DNA of 64,000 nucleotides from Arenibacter aquaticus (GTDB taxonomy: Bacteria; Bacteroidota; Bacteroidia; Flavobacteriales; Flavobacteriaceae): assembly GCF_003957295.1 (NCBI RefSeq), contig NZ_RQPJ01000005.1, forward strand, positions 547,636 to 611,635. Direction: 5' to 3'. Position numbers and translations under genes: made by a program. Positions 48,180-57,319 of this stretch are shown piece by piece (the stretch's first letter is position 1; every line of letters starts with the position of its first letter). The notes under the pieces are model-generated. The model worked only from the letters and a program-made list of their open reading frames with translations, did not search any database and had not been told where the DNA came from.

Positions 48180-49490
48180 TTAATTCTTCAGCAGGTCTAT
48201 CAAGAGAGCAGCACTCCAGGAGAAATTACCACCTCCATAGCCTTTTCTGTTTTCTTCACCCGTATCCTTGCGACAATCGAAATATTCATAAAAGCCATCA
48301 CGTTCAATTAATTCGATGGAATCGTCTTTTATACGTTGTGCGGTCTCCATAAAACCATACCTTTTGAGTCCATAATAAAGCAGCCAATTCATATTGATCC
48401 AAACAGGGCCCCTCCAATATTTTCTGGGATTGAACCTTTCATTGGTGGGATCAAAGGAAGCACAGAGGTATTTATCGTCCCCCCCAAACCTATCCAACAT
48501 GGTCTGCACTACCACCTTTGCTCTTTCCTGATTTGGAATACCCGCAAAAAGTGGGGAAAAGGAAGACGAGGAGAGGTGGCGAATTGGAATATTGTTCCTT
48601 AGGTCATAATGAACATAGGCCCCTAATTCCCCATCGAACAATTTACTGTTAACCCCACTGATACTTTTCTCCTGCCATCGTTGTAATTGCTCTTTTTCTG
48701 TTTCATGACCACCAATTAACTCATAGAGACCTAATAAAGCCTCATTGGACTTTATAAGAATAGCGTTAAACAGTGGATCTTGTACCAAAAATGGAGATAG
48801 TTCAGCAATTTTTGCATCGTCATAATGATGTTCCTTTGCAATCTCAATAATGTGCAAATAATGATCATATTCCCTTTTGGATGGTCTTTGAGAGGCATCT
48901 ACATGGGTGGTATCCTTTCGTTCAAAAGTATATTCTGGTGGGCTCATGGTTTTCCAGATATCATCCCATACAGGGGAATTGTCCGTCCCGGATTCCCAAT
49001 TATGATAGATGTACACAAGACCTTCATTATGTGGGTCCCGATTTTCATAGAAATAAATATGGTTTTGGTACACCTTATCTATATGTTCCTTGATAAAATG
49101 AAGCATATCTTCCTTATTCTCTGCAGTACGGTACATTTCTTGCAACACAAATCCTGTTACCGGTGGTTGTGTCATTCCAGTAGACCTGTACTTCTTGGAT
49201 GATTTTGAGTGCAGATCGGACCTATGAAAATCGGCTCCTGGAAAATAAGAGTCATCTTCGGTATGAAAAACAATGTGAGGAATAAACCCGTTGTCCCATT
49301 GGGCTTCCAACAATGTTTTTATCTCCGTTTTTGCTTTTATAATATCGTAGTGTGCAAAGCCAATGGCAATGAAGCCAGAATCCCATTTCCACTGAAAAGG
49401 ATATAGGCCCTTACTTGGAATGGTAAAACCACCATCTTGAAAATTGGCATCCAAAATATCAATGGCCCTGTTGATTAAATTTTCGCTCAT
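48180..49490 (-). CDS. MGH1-like glycoside hydrolase (GH63-type, glycosylglycerate hydrolase candidate)
   Basis: A 436-residue cytoplasmic (alpha/alpha)6-barrel hydrolase from the ATG at 49490; a GTG 24 bases upstream is less likely. No signal peptide. Family marks: PFQWKWDSGFIAIGFAH, IYHNWESGTDNSPVWD with the likely general acid Asp170, YWRGPVWINMNWLLYYGL, and near the end FYEYFD (about Glu402, likely general base) with GGNFSWSAAL. The best-known relatives are mannosylglycerate and glucosylglycerate hydrolases of Thermus, mycobacteria and Selaginella, which release D-glycerate. A glycerate kinase two genes on fits this. Trehalase- or glucosidase-like activity remains possible. Confidence 0.85.
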   Translation of the reverse strand: MSENLINRAIDILDANFQDGGFTIPSKGLYPFQWKWDSGFIAIGFAHYDIIKAKTEIKTLLEAQWDNGFIPHIVFHTEDDSYFPGADFHRSDLHSKSSKKYRSTGMTQPPVTGFVLQEMYRTAENKEDMLHFIKEHIDKVYQNHIYFYENRDPHNEGLVYIYHNWESGTDNSPVWDDIWKTMSPPEYTFERKDTTHVDASQRPSKREYDHYLHIIEIAKEHHYDDAKIAELSPFLVQDPLFNAILIKSNEALLGLYELIGGHETEKEQLQRWQEKSISGVNSKLFDGELGAYVHYDLRNNIPIRHLSSSSFSPLFAGIPNQERAKVVVQTMLDRFGGDDKYLCASFDPTNERFNPRKYWRGPVWINMNWLLYYGLKRYGFMETAQRIKDDSIELIERDGFYEYFDCRKDTGEENRKGYGGGNFSWSAALLIDLLKN

Positions 49491-49584
49491 AAAATAGACA
49501 TTGTAAAGACACACTGACAGAATTGTCGACCACCAATGTGCCTTTGAATTTTAATTAAATAGATTTAACTAAGTTGAATTTGTT

Positions 49585-52263
49585 TTAGAAATTAAATGTT
49601 GCCGTAACAAAAAACCTTCTTGGCAAAATTGGACGACCTACAAAAAATTCAGATTCGCTCTGGCCCGCAACTCCCGCTCTAGGGTTACCCTCGGTGATAC
49701 CGCTGCTGTCGAACAGGTTGAATACCGAAAATCCTAAACGAACCGACTGGTTGTTTTCCAGGTCCCCAAAAGTATAGCCAGCTCCTAAACGGGCTATAGT
49801 AATAGCATCCAGTTCTATATTATTGGTATCATCGGTAAATTTCTTCCCTGTATAATTAACGCCAAAATTGGCATCGAATTCACTGTTATCAAAATACAGC
49901 CCCAAGGAACCCAAAAAGTTTGGCTGTCTGGCCAATTCATTACCTACATTGGCTTCTGCAGAAGTACCGTTTACCAAATCGAAATCTATATTCTTGGTGA
50001 TTTCATGGGCCTGATAGGTAGCCGTTCCCCTTAAACTAAGGTTATCTACAAGCCTATAATCTGCTGTAGCCTCTATACCTACAGTCCTAGTATCCTGTTC
50101 GGAACGGGTCTGATCTATCAATTGTCCCCCAACAATAGCTTGAAGTATTTTTATCCTATCTTTTAAGGCTACATAATACCCAGCAACAGAACCAGAAAAT
50201 TTAGAGGTGCCAAATTTGGCCCCTGCCTCGAACTGGATAATATTTTCTGGATCGTACACATTTTCAGAAATACCGGCAACTGGCGCAAAACCCCGTATTT
50301 GGGGAAAGAAATACCCCTTGGAAAAATTGGCATATAAATTAGTGGCATCCGTAAGCTCATAAAGTCCGGCCAACGATACCGCCCATCCGGAGGCACTTAC
50401 CGTTGAGCGCAAAAAACTACCATCGGCGGTCTGCACATTGCTCAATTCTGCGGTCAATTCCGGATTGTCATAAACTGTCCCGGAAGTAATACCGCCCCTA
50501 TTGTTCTCACCTTCGGTGTGTTCCCATCGGAAACCAACATCAAAACGCCATCTATCAAAGATCATTTCGTCCGTTAGGTAAAAGGCCAACCTATTCTGTG
50601 ACAGGAAATTATTGGCGGTCTGCCCTATCCTATTGTATAGCCCCCCTGTTGAATACACTACGTTGTTGCCACCTGCATCCGTATAGCTCAAATTCACCAA
50701 TCGGGGATCGTTATTAAATTCGGTCAACACCCTATACTGATAATTTACATCTTCGGCCTCTGTTCTAGCTACAAAAGATCCTAATGTAATATTATGACTT
50801 CCACCATTATCCGTATTGATTGTTTTTGTTAAAGAGGCCTCACCGGAATAATCTGTCATTGGGCGGAGACGATCTACATGTAAGTTATCAATCACGAGGT
50901 CAGCCCCATTAATCTGCTCATTAGGGTTTCCACTTTGGTAACGGGCAACATACCCTTGATTCCCAGGAGCTATACTCTCTACGTAATTGTCCAATGTAAT
51001 GGGATTACCATTATCACCGTTTCCTGCTACGTACAAAGCAAAATTATGTTTGTAATTGGCATACCTAACTTTAGACTTAAACCTTAGATCATCGGTAAAC
51101 CTATAATTTAGATCGGCCATGACATATCCACCTGTCGTAGACACTCCATCGGCTATGGGACTATTATAAGTACCCCCAGGAGTATTAAAAGAAGTATTGG
51201 CCAAATCTCCGGGTAACAATTGTTCAACTGGTTTTCCATCATTGCCATCTATTCGCTCCCTACTTCCCCCAGACAGGGGCAATGGAAGGTAAAATTGCGC
51301 CTTATCGTTGATGAACTGTCCGTGCAAGGTAAAAGATCCTTTCTCAAATTTCTTCTTAATATTCCCTCTAAACTGCACCCCTTTCGTGGGTAGTCCTGTA
51401 TCGATAGGACCCCTATCGTGACGAACAAATCCGGTAAAAGCATAGAAGGTATTGGAATCTTCACCTCCCAATTGGCCACCGCTATAAAAATCGGTCTTTA
51501 GCCTTCCTTGATCGGCCACTTCCAAGTTTACTATATTACCAGCATCGGTATCTCCAGTTTTACTAGTATAATTTATAATTCCGGCAACAGAACCGGCACC
51601 GTACAATATAGCCGACCCCCCTCTAACAAATTCCACTCCCTTAAAACCAATATCTGGCCTGGCATAAACATCATGAGCCGAGGAATTTAGTCCAAAAGTA
51701 CTCATCAAGGGCATACCGTCATATTGAAGCGGGTTAAACACGTATTGCCCACCTGAGGGCAACCCTCTGACAAATACGTTGGTTGCAGTCTCACCACCCC
51801 CTCCTTCTGCTGTTATGCCCGGCACACTCCTAAGAATATCAGCCTGACTGTTAGCGGATAGTTTTGTAATCTCCTTCATTTTAACCGAACTTATGGATAA
51901 AGGAGCCTGTTTTTGTGACCTAAAAGTACTGGAAGCCGTTAAAACCACTTCGTCCAATTGCTGTCCTCCCTCCTGCAGTTGAAAATTGACCTCCAAAGGT
52001 ACTCCCGTTAATTCCACCTCTTTATCCATCGTAGTAAAACCCAAATAAGAAACCCTTAAAATCTGATTACCAGTTAAGTCTGTTAAAAACGCATAGTTTC
52101 CATCAAAATCCGATGTAGTTCCCGAAGTACTACCGGCAATAATAATGTTCGCTCCAGGTATGGGCTGCCCCGTGTTGTCCGTCACATTTCCTATAAGTTC
52201 GGTCTGTGCAAAACCGCCTGCACTTATTATAAGACCCATTACCGCAAAAATAAATCCTTTCAT
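49585..52263 (-). CDS. TonB-dependent receptor
   Basis: An 892-residue outer-membrane receptor. Signal peptide (LIISAGGFAQ), a carboxypeptidase-regulatory-like domain at about 22-105 (IGNVTDNTGQPIPGANI), a TonB-box-like stretch (LDEVVLTASS), plug domain about 120-230 and a 22-stranded barrel ending in TATFNF. There is no SusD gene beside it and it is shorter than SusC proteins, so it resembles single receptors for small ligands. It is 94 bases upstream of the MGH1-like hydrolase gene and divergent from a LacI gene; uptake of a glycosylglycerate is inferred. Confidence 0.92.
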   Translation of the reverse strand: MKGFIFAVMGLIISAGGFAQTELIGNVTDNTGQPIPGANIIIAGSTSGTTSDFDGNYAFLTDLTGNQILRVSYLGFTTMDKEVELTGVPLEVNFQLQEGGQQLDEVVLTASSTFRSQKQAPLSISSVKMKEITKLSANSQADILRSVPGITAEGGGGETATNVFVRGLPSGGQYVFNPLQYDGMPLMSTFGLNSSAHDVYARPDIGFKGVEFVRGGSAILYGAGSVAGIINYTSKTGDTDAGNIVNLEVADQGRLKTDFYSGGQLGGEDSNTFYAFTGFVRHDRGPIDTGLPTKGVQFRGNIKKKFEKGSFTLHGQFINDKAQFYLPLPLSGGSRERIDGNDGKPVEQLLPGDLANTSFNTPGGTYNSPIADGVSTTGGYVMADLNYRFTDDLRFKSKVRYANYKHNFALYVAGNGDNGNPITLDNYVESIAPGNQGYVARYQSGNPNEQINGADLVIDNLHVDRLRPMTDYSGEASLTKTINTDNGGSHNITLGSFVARTEAEDVNYQYRVLTEFNNDPRLVNLSYTDAGGNNVVYSTGGLYNRIGQTANNFLSQNRLAFYLTDEMIFDRWRFDVGFRWEHTEGENNRGGITSGTVYDNPELTAELSNVQTADGSFLRSTVSASGWAVSLAGLYELTDATNLYANFSKGYFFPQIRGFAPVAGISENVYDPENIIQFEAGAKFGTSKFSGSVAGYYVALKDRIKILQAIVGGQLIDQTRSEQDTRTVGIEATADYRLVDNLSLRGTATYQAHEITKNIDFDLVNGTSAEANVGNELARQPNFLGSLGLYFDNSEFDANFGVNYTGKKFTDDTNNIELDAITIARLGAGYTFGDLENNQSVRLGFSVFNLFDSSGITEGNPRAGVAGQSESEFFVGRPILPRRFFVTATFNF

Positions 52264-52323
52264 GATTATTGATTTTTAAGTAAACAATTCCATTAAAAAA
52301 TTGTTATATTATTAGTATATAGG

Positions 52324-52356
52324 CAAAATTATCACAATATCACACCCGTAAGACAA
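52324..52356 (-). promoter_or_regulatory. Possible promoter of the TonB receptor gene
   Basis: Minus strand TTG (52356-52354), 22 bases, TAATTTTG (52331-52324). The spacer is at the long end. The predicted start is about 65 bases from the centre of the LacI-type palindrome. Confidence 0.45.
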
Positions 52357-52375
52357 ATAAACTACATAATTAACA

Positions 52376-52389
52376 CGCAAACGTTTGCG
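52376..52389. promoter_or_regulatory. LacI-family operator palindrome
   Basis: CGCAAACGTTTGCG is a perfect 14-base palindrome with the central CG and half-site pattern typical of LacI/PurR/CcpA-family operators. It lies in the divergent region between the TonB receptor and the LacI-type regulator, upstream of both predicted promoters at about equal distance. Confidence 0.85.
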
Positions 52390-52408
52390 GTAACGATTGC
52401 TATGTCTT

Positions 52409-52441
52409 TTGATCAAATGGATGAATATTGTTTTATATTTG
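52409..52441 (+). promoter_or_regulatory. Possible promoter of the LacI-type gene
   Basis: TTG (52409-52411), 22 bases, TATATTTG (52434-52441), 21 bases before the ATG. The -7 part is an exact match; the spacer is long. Confidence 0.5.
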
Positions 52442-52462
52442 AAATCATAAGCATTCATATTC

Positions 52463-53488
52463 ATGAACAGAAAACGCAATACCACGCTAAAAGAATTGGC
52501 AAAAGAGCTAGGCTTATCTATCTCTACCGTATCGAGAGCCTTGAACGATCACCCGGACATTAGTACAGAAACCAAGGAAAGTGTAAAAATTTTGGCGGCA
52601 CAAATGCATTATGTCCCAAACATGTTCGCCAAAGGTTTTCGATCCCAAAAAACAAATATCATAGGTGTTATAGTCTCCAACATTACCCATTTATTTACGT
52701 CCACCATTTTAAAGTCCATTCTAGAGGAAGCAGAAATAAGGGGTTATCGCGTAATAATTTCCGAGTCCAACAACAACGAAGCCAAACAGTCTGAAATGCT
52801 TACCACCATGTCCCAATTTGGAGTAGATGGCGTTTTAATGTCATTGGCTAGAAAAACTACTTATGTAGATGATGCTTTACGAATATTGAACCGTATGCCC
52901 CTAGTGCTGTTCGATAAAGTCTCGAGTAAAATTCCTTGTACACAAATAGTCATCAATGAAGAGGAAGCCGCATTTAATGCAGTGGAACATTTGATAGGAC
53001 TAGGCAAAAAGCGCATCGCTATAATGAAGGAAACGGAGAATTCCTATAATTCAGAAAAAAGATATGCCGGTTATCTGAGGGCGTTAAACCAATATGGCCT
53101 CCCTGTGGATGAAAAAATAATCCTTAGCACAGAAGATATATCCCTCGTACAGGGCAAACGATTGGCCAATATACTTTTGAGCATGAAGAACAGGCCGGAT
53201 GCTATTTTCGCCATCACCGACAATGCGGCCATTGGCGCCATAAAGGCCTTGAACAAATTTAAAATTAAAATACCGGAAGAAATAGCTGTTGTTGGCTTTA
53301 GCAACTCTATTAACTCCACTATAATTTCTCCAACACTGACCACTGTTGACCAACCAGGGGATAAAATTGGGAGAACCGCGGTGAAATACCTTATTGAAGA
53401 AATAGAGAATCCCAAAAATGATCTACTAACCAAGACCGTAGAGATAAAGACCAACCTAGTGGTAAGGGATTCATCTTTTAAGGCTTAA
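52463..53488 (+). CDS. LacI family transcriptional regulator
   Basis: A 341-residue regulator. N-terminal helix-turn-helix and hinge: TLKELAKELGLSISTVSRALNDHP, then NMFAKGFRSQKTNIIGVIV. The rest is a periplasmic-binding-protein-like effector domain (FAITDNAAIGAIKALNKFKIKIPEEIAVVGFSN in part). Divergent from the TonB receptor gene, with a perfect LacI-type palindrome between, so it very likely controls the receptor-hydrolase genes and itself. Effector unknown; a glycosylglycerate, mannose or glucose is plausible. Confidence 0.94.
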   Translation: MNRKRNTTLKELAKELGLSISTVSRALNDHPDISTETKESVKILAAQMHYVPNMFAKGFRSQKTNIIGVIVSNITHLFTSTILKSILEEAEIRGYRVIISESNNNEAKQSEMLTTMSQFGVDGVLMSLARKTTYVDDALRILNRMPLVLFDKVSSKIPCTQIVINEEEAAFNAVEHLIGLGKKRIAIMKETENSYNSEKRYAGYLRALNQYGLPVDEKIILSTEDISLVQGKRLANILLSMKNRPDAIFAITDNAAIGAIKALNKFKIKIPEEIAVVGFSNSINSTIISPTLTTVDQPGDKIGRTAVKYLIEEIENPKNDLLTKTVEIKTNLVVRDSSFKA

Positions 53489-53613
53489 GACCATTTATCA
53501 AAAGAATAGCGGCCCGTCCATTGCACCAATGTCTCCCCCAATTAAAAATCATGAATAGCCACTTTGAAAGTAAAAATATTGCGCTATTTTAGACGCGCTT
53601 TAAAAATCACCGT

Positions 53614-54456
53614 ATGAAAACACAGATAAACAATGTTCTTTTTGCCCTAGCTTTTATTATTGGCTTGATCGTATTTTCCACTCCTACTTTTGCCCAAAAG
53701 AATATGAAATGGAAACAACTGTTCAATGGAAAAGACTTGAATGATTGGCAGATAAAGATCAGACATCATGAATTAAATGAAAATTATGCCAATACGTTTA
53801 GGGTAAACGATGGACAAATACAAGTCAGGTATGACGAATATGATGCGTTTAATGAACAATTTGGCCACTTATTCTACAAAGAGCCTTATTCATCTTACCT
53901 CATAGGCGTAGAATACCGATTTGTAGGAGATCAGGTTAAGGGCGGACCAGGTTGGGCCTACAGAAATAGTGGTATAATGGTCCATGGACAAGATCCGGCA
54001 ACCATGACCAAAGACCAAGATTTTCCAAATTCCATAGAAGTGCAATTGTTGGGCGGAAATGGTAAGGACCAACGGTCTACGGCAAATCTTTGTACACCCG
54101 GAACCCAATATGTAAAGGACGGCAAGCTTATAAAGCAGCACTGCACCAATTCTACCTCCAAAACATTTCATGGCGATCAATGGACCAGGGTAGAGGTATT
54201 GGTCATAAAGGACTCCCTAATTGTCCACTATGCCAACGGGGAAGAGGTAATGCGCTATACAAAACCGCAATTAGACCCTATTAATGATAAAACTGAAGGC
54301 GAGTTGTTGACCGGAGGTAGCATTTCCTTACAGAGCGAGAGCCACCCTGTAGATTTTAGAAAGGTAGAAATCATTGATTTGGAAAAATATGCAGACAAGC
54401 CCAAGAAACTAAAAAAGGTGATAAAAAAGCTAATGGCACAAAAAAGGTTGCCCTAG
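53614..54456 (+). CDS. DUF1080 (3-keto-disaccharide hydrolase-like) secreted protein
   Basis: A 280-residue exported protein: signal peptide (STPTFAQK), then one DUF1080 concanavalin-like domain (WKQLFNGKDLNDWQIKI, GWAYRNSGIMVHGQDP, SIEVQLLGGNG). Some members act on 3-keto-glycosides; others are annotated only as lectin-like. The C-terminal 20 residues are Lys-rich. Downstream of the LacI gene on the same strand (125 bases), so it may belong to the same regulon, but this is only positional. A fragment of 293 bases without a gene follows. Confidence 0.88.
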   Translation: MKTQINNVLFALAFIIGLIVFSTPTFAQKNMKWKQLFNGKDLNDWQIKIRHHELNENYANTFRVNDGQIQVRYDEYDAFNEQFGHLFYKEPYSSYLIGVEYRFVGDQVKGGPGWAYRNSGIMVHGQDPATMTKDQDFPNSIEVQLLGGNGKDQRSTANLCTPGTQYVKDGKLIKQHCTNSTSKTFHGDQWTRVEVLVIKDSLIVHYANGEEVMRYTKPQLDPINDKTEGELLTGGSISLQSESHPVDFRKVEIIDLEKYADKPKKLKKVIKKLMAQKRLP

Positions 54457-54749
54457 TGTTTAAATCGTCTACGATTTGCAGGAATACCCTTTCTTTAGAA
54501 ATGCGACCACTCAGACGACTGGTTATCAGACACCTATACCAACAACCTATCTAAAACCCATGCATCATTAACCAGTATATAAAAATACTGGCCATAAAGC
54601 CCAGATTAAGGCTAAAATTCCATTATAAGTGGTAACCACATCAGATTGTATTACACTTTAACGATTATTTACACCAGTGACAGTAATAATATAATATTGA
54701 CGCAAATTTTTTAGAATATTTGAGTATAGAACTTAATACCCCCTGAAAC

Positions 54750-55202
54750 ATGAAAAAATATTACTTTTTATTTTTATTGTCCTTTTCATTAGTAATCTCC
54801 AGTTGTTCCAAAGAGGATTCGGATGGCAATCCGTCTACCAGTGTAAAAGTCTTTACGTTAAAGCCGGTTTCCAATTCCCAGATTTCTGGAAAAGTTACTT
54901 TTACCAAGAATGAGGATGGGTCTACCACTGTTTTGTTGGAAATAAACAATTCCTCCACAGACATCCACCCAGCATTTATTAATTATAATAGTGCCGAAAC
55001 AGGCGGTTCCGTCGCCATTACATTAGAGCCTATTGAATGTGAATGTGAATCCAGTACTACGATCATAACCACCTTGGATGATGGTACACCAATTACCTAC
55101 GAACAACTAATGGAATTTGACGGACACCTTACCATTCATCAAAATGGAGAGCATATGGAAATTATTCTTGTAAAGGGTAATATAGGTTCCAATGCTGGAT
55201 AA
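54750..55202 (+). CDS. CHRD-like lipoprotein
   Basis: A 150-residue lipoprotein with lipobox Cys19 (LVISSC). The single beta-domain has the CHRD pattern: TLKPVSNSQISGKVTF, DGSTTVLLEI, DIHPAFINYNSAETGGSVAITL, then HLTIHQNGEHMEIILVKGNIG. A Cys pair (ECECESS) lies in the middle. CHRD proteins are usually of unknown function; some are surface or redox-related. Single gene with its own terminator. Confidence 0.78.
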   Translation: MKKYYFLFLLSFSLVISSCSKEDSDGNPSTSVKVFTLKPVSNSQISGKVTFTKNEDGSTTVLLEINNSSTDIHPAFINYNSAETGGSVAITLEPIECECESSTTIITTLDDGTPITYEQLMEFDGHLTIHQNGEHMEIILVKGNIGSNAG

Positions 55203-55231
55203 GAAATCCTAACTTTATACTAAATAATTGT

Positions 55232-55266
55232 AAACCCCGACCAGAAAAGTCGGGGTTTGTTTTTTT
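55232..55266 (+). terminator. Terminator after the CHRD-like gene
   Basis: AAACCCCGAC, loop of 7, GTCGGGGTTT, then G and seven T; 30 bases after the stop. Confidence 0.92.
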
Positions 55267-55401
55267 ATCAAACATCGGATTATAAAAAAGTTATTGAACA
55301 GCTGCTTCCCAAGGATTTTATTTTAATCTGCAACAATCCATTCCTTTTCCAATAGAAAATAAAAGTGGTTTTATTACCTTTAAGTTTCATTTTTTCGGCT
55401 C

Positions 55402-56037
55402 ATGAAAAAGAAAGTTGGCTTTTTATTTCTTCTAGGGATATTTGGTATTTCCCTGGTATTGATAGGCTGCAACCAGATCATTAAAAAAGCGGCCGAAAAC
55501 CGCACCTATTGGGAAGTAGACAAAATTCCAAAGAATAAGGTAGGCCTTGTACTGGGAACCTCCAGTAGATTGGTGGGAGGCGGATCTAACCCATATTACA
55601 CCAACCGGATCCAGGCAACACTTAAGTTGTACAAAGCCGGAAAAATAGATTATATATTGGTAAGTGGCGATAACAGTTCCCAATACTATAATGAACCTAC
55701 CGTTTTCCAAAAAGACCTTATTAAAGGGGGCATTCCAAAAGATAAAATATTCTTGGACTATGCCGGTTTTAGAACATTGGATTCCATGGTGCGGGCCAAA
55801 CTAATTTTTGGATTGGACCAGCTTACCGTTATATCCCAAAAATTCCACAATGAACGTGCTATTTATCTGGGCGAAATGAAGGGGGTAAATGCCATTGGAT
55901 TCAATGCCGGGGACATTTCCCTTAGAAATGGTTTAAAGACCCGCATACGTGAGTATTTTGCTAGAGTAAAGGTCTTTATTGACCTTGCGCTTAACACACA
56001 GCCAAAATTTTTCGGAGAGCGAATAGAAATACGGTAA
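55402..56037 (+). CDS. SanA/YdcF (DUF218) family envelope protein
   Basis: A 211-residue member of the ElyC/SanA/YdcF family. Core: GLVLGTSSRLVGGGSNPYYTNRIQATLKLYKAGK, in part, then ILVSGDNSS and a conserved acid/His region TVISQKFHNERAIYLGEM. Relatives affect envelope barrier function (SanA, vancomycin sensitivity). The N-terminus reads SLVLIGCNQ, a lipobox with Cys23, so this protein may be a lipoprotein rather than simply membrane-anchored. 31 bases before the Nramp-like gene, likely one operon. Confidence 0.88.
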   Translation: MKKKVGFLFLLGIFGISLVLIGCNQIIKKAAENRTYWEVDKIPKNKVGLVLGTSSRLVGGGSNPYYTNRIQATLKLYKAGKIDYILVSGDNSSQYYNEPTVFQKDLIKGGIPKDKIFLDYAGFRTLDSMVRAKLIFGLDQLTVISQKFHNERAIYLGEMKGVNAIGFNAGDISLRNGLKTRIREYFARVKVFIDLALNTQPKFFGERIEIR

Positions 56038-56068
56038 ACCCGCTTATATTTACACCCAAAAACCTAGT

Positions 56069-57319
56069 ATGGCCTTTGTAAATAAACTGATCAAAAATTT
56101 GGGCCCAGGCCTACTTTTTGCCAGTACCGCTATTGGAACCTCCCATTTGGTATTATCTACCAAGGCAGGAGCCCAGTATGGTTGGCTTATGATCATCCCC
56201 ATTCTCTTGGCCAATATTTTTAAGTACCCATTTTTTGAATTTGGGGTGCGGTATACCAATATTACCAACAAAACCCTAATTGAAGGTTATTTAAACCGTG
56301 GCAAGGGCTATTTACTGTTTTATGCCCTTATCACCCTGGTAAATACCTTTACCATTCTTGCAGCCCTCTACGTGGTCACCTCCGGCCTACTCATCAATCT
56401 CTTTAGGCTATCCGAAGTTTCGGTCAGTACGGTTGCAGCCGGGCTATTCCTACTAATCAGCATCTTATTGATCATAGGCCGATATAAACTATTGGAAATC
56501 TCACTGAAATATGTGATATCCCTATTGTTCATCGCCCTAATGGCTACCACCTTCTTGGTTATGGTGAATGGAAAGGTTGCCTCTGTGCCCGACTTTAAGG
56601 CCCCGGCACTTTTTAATGAGGCGGGAGTACTTTTCCTAATTGGACTAATGGGTTGGATGCCCACAACGGTAGAGGTATCTAGTTGGATAAGTCTTTGGAG
56701 TATTGAAAAATTTAAAAACTCCAATCAGAAACCTTCCCTTAAAGAAGCTTTGGAAGAATTTAAATTTGGCTATTTCTCCACAGCAGTCCTCGCTATTTTA
56801 TTTATGATCATTGGATGGCTAACACTCTATGGCACCAATACCCAGCTAAGTGATAAGGCTGTAATTTTTGCCGATCAATTGGTACAGTTGTTCACTGCCA
56901 ATATTGGTTCTTGGGCCTACGTTTTTATAGCAGTTGCAGCATTCTCTACCATGTTCAGCACCTGTATCACCGCCCATGATGCCATAGCCAGGGTAAGTGT
57001 AGATATAATCTCCCTGCTTTTTCCAAAAAATACCAACCTTAAAAAAAGGGGCTTCGCTGTTGCGGTTATCCTCTTGGGCATTATAAATTTTGTGGTCATT
57101 AACACCTTCTCCGCCAATATGGGCCTTTTGGTGGCCTTGGCTACCTTTGTTTCTTTTGTGGTGGCCCCTATTATAGGATATATGAACCTTAAAAACGTAA
57201 CAAGCCATGAAATTCCCAGACCATATCAACCTAATAGGAATCTAAGACTTCTCACCTATGTGGGCATCCTCTTTCTCGGTCTATTTTCATTGTATTACTG
57301 CTGGATGGTGCTCTTTTAA
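56069..57319 (+). CDS. Atypical Nramp family transporter
   Basis: A 416-residue inner-membrane protein with about 11 segments and the Nramp frame (start LIKNLGPGLLFASTAIGTSH). In true Nramps TM1 carries DPGN, whose Asp and Asn bind the metal; here the aligned residues are GTSH. In TM6 the usual MPHN reads MPTT (GLMGWMPTTVEV), so only the Met is kept. Such proteins may carry another ion (magnesium is known for one Nramp-related group) or another substrate. Co-transcribed with the SanA-like gene. Confidence 0.85.
   Translation: MAFVNKLIKNLGPGLLFASTAIGTSHLVLSTKAGAQYGWLMIIPILLANIFKYPFFEFGVRYTNITNKTLIEGYLNRGKGYLLFYALITLVNTFTILAALYVVTSGLLINLFRLSEVSVSTVAAGLFLLISILLIIGRYKLLEISLKYVISLLFIALMATTFLVMVNGKVASVPDFKAPALFNEAGVLFLIGLMGWMPTTVEVSSWISLWSIEKFKNSNQKPSLKEALEEFKFGYFSTAVLAILFMIIGWLTLYGTNTQLSDKAVIFADQLVQLFTANIGSWAYVFIAVAAFSTMFSTCITAHDAIARVSVDIISLLFPKNTNLKKRGFAVAVILLGIINFVVINTFSANMGLLVALATFVSFVVAPIIGYMNLKNVTSHEIPRPYQPNRNLRLLTYVGILFLGLFSLYYCWMVLF

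Noticed and set aside
49585..52263. SusC/SusD polysaccharide utilisation pair
   Set aside because: No SusD gene is adjacent and the receptor is of the shorter single type.
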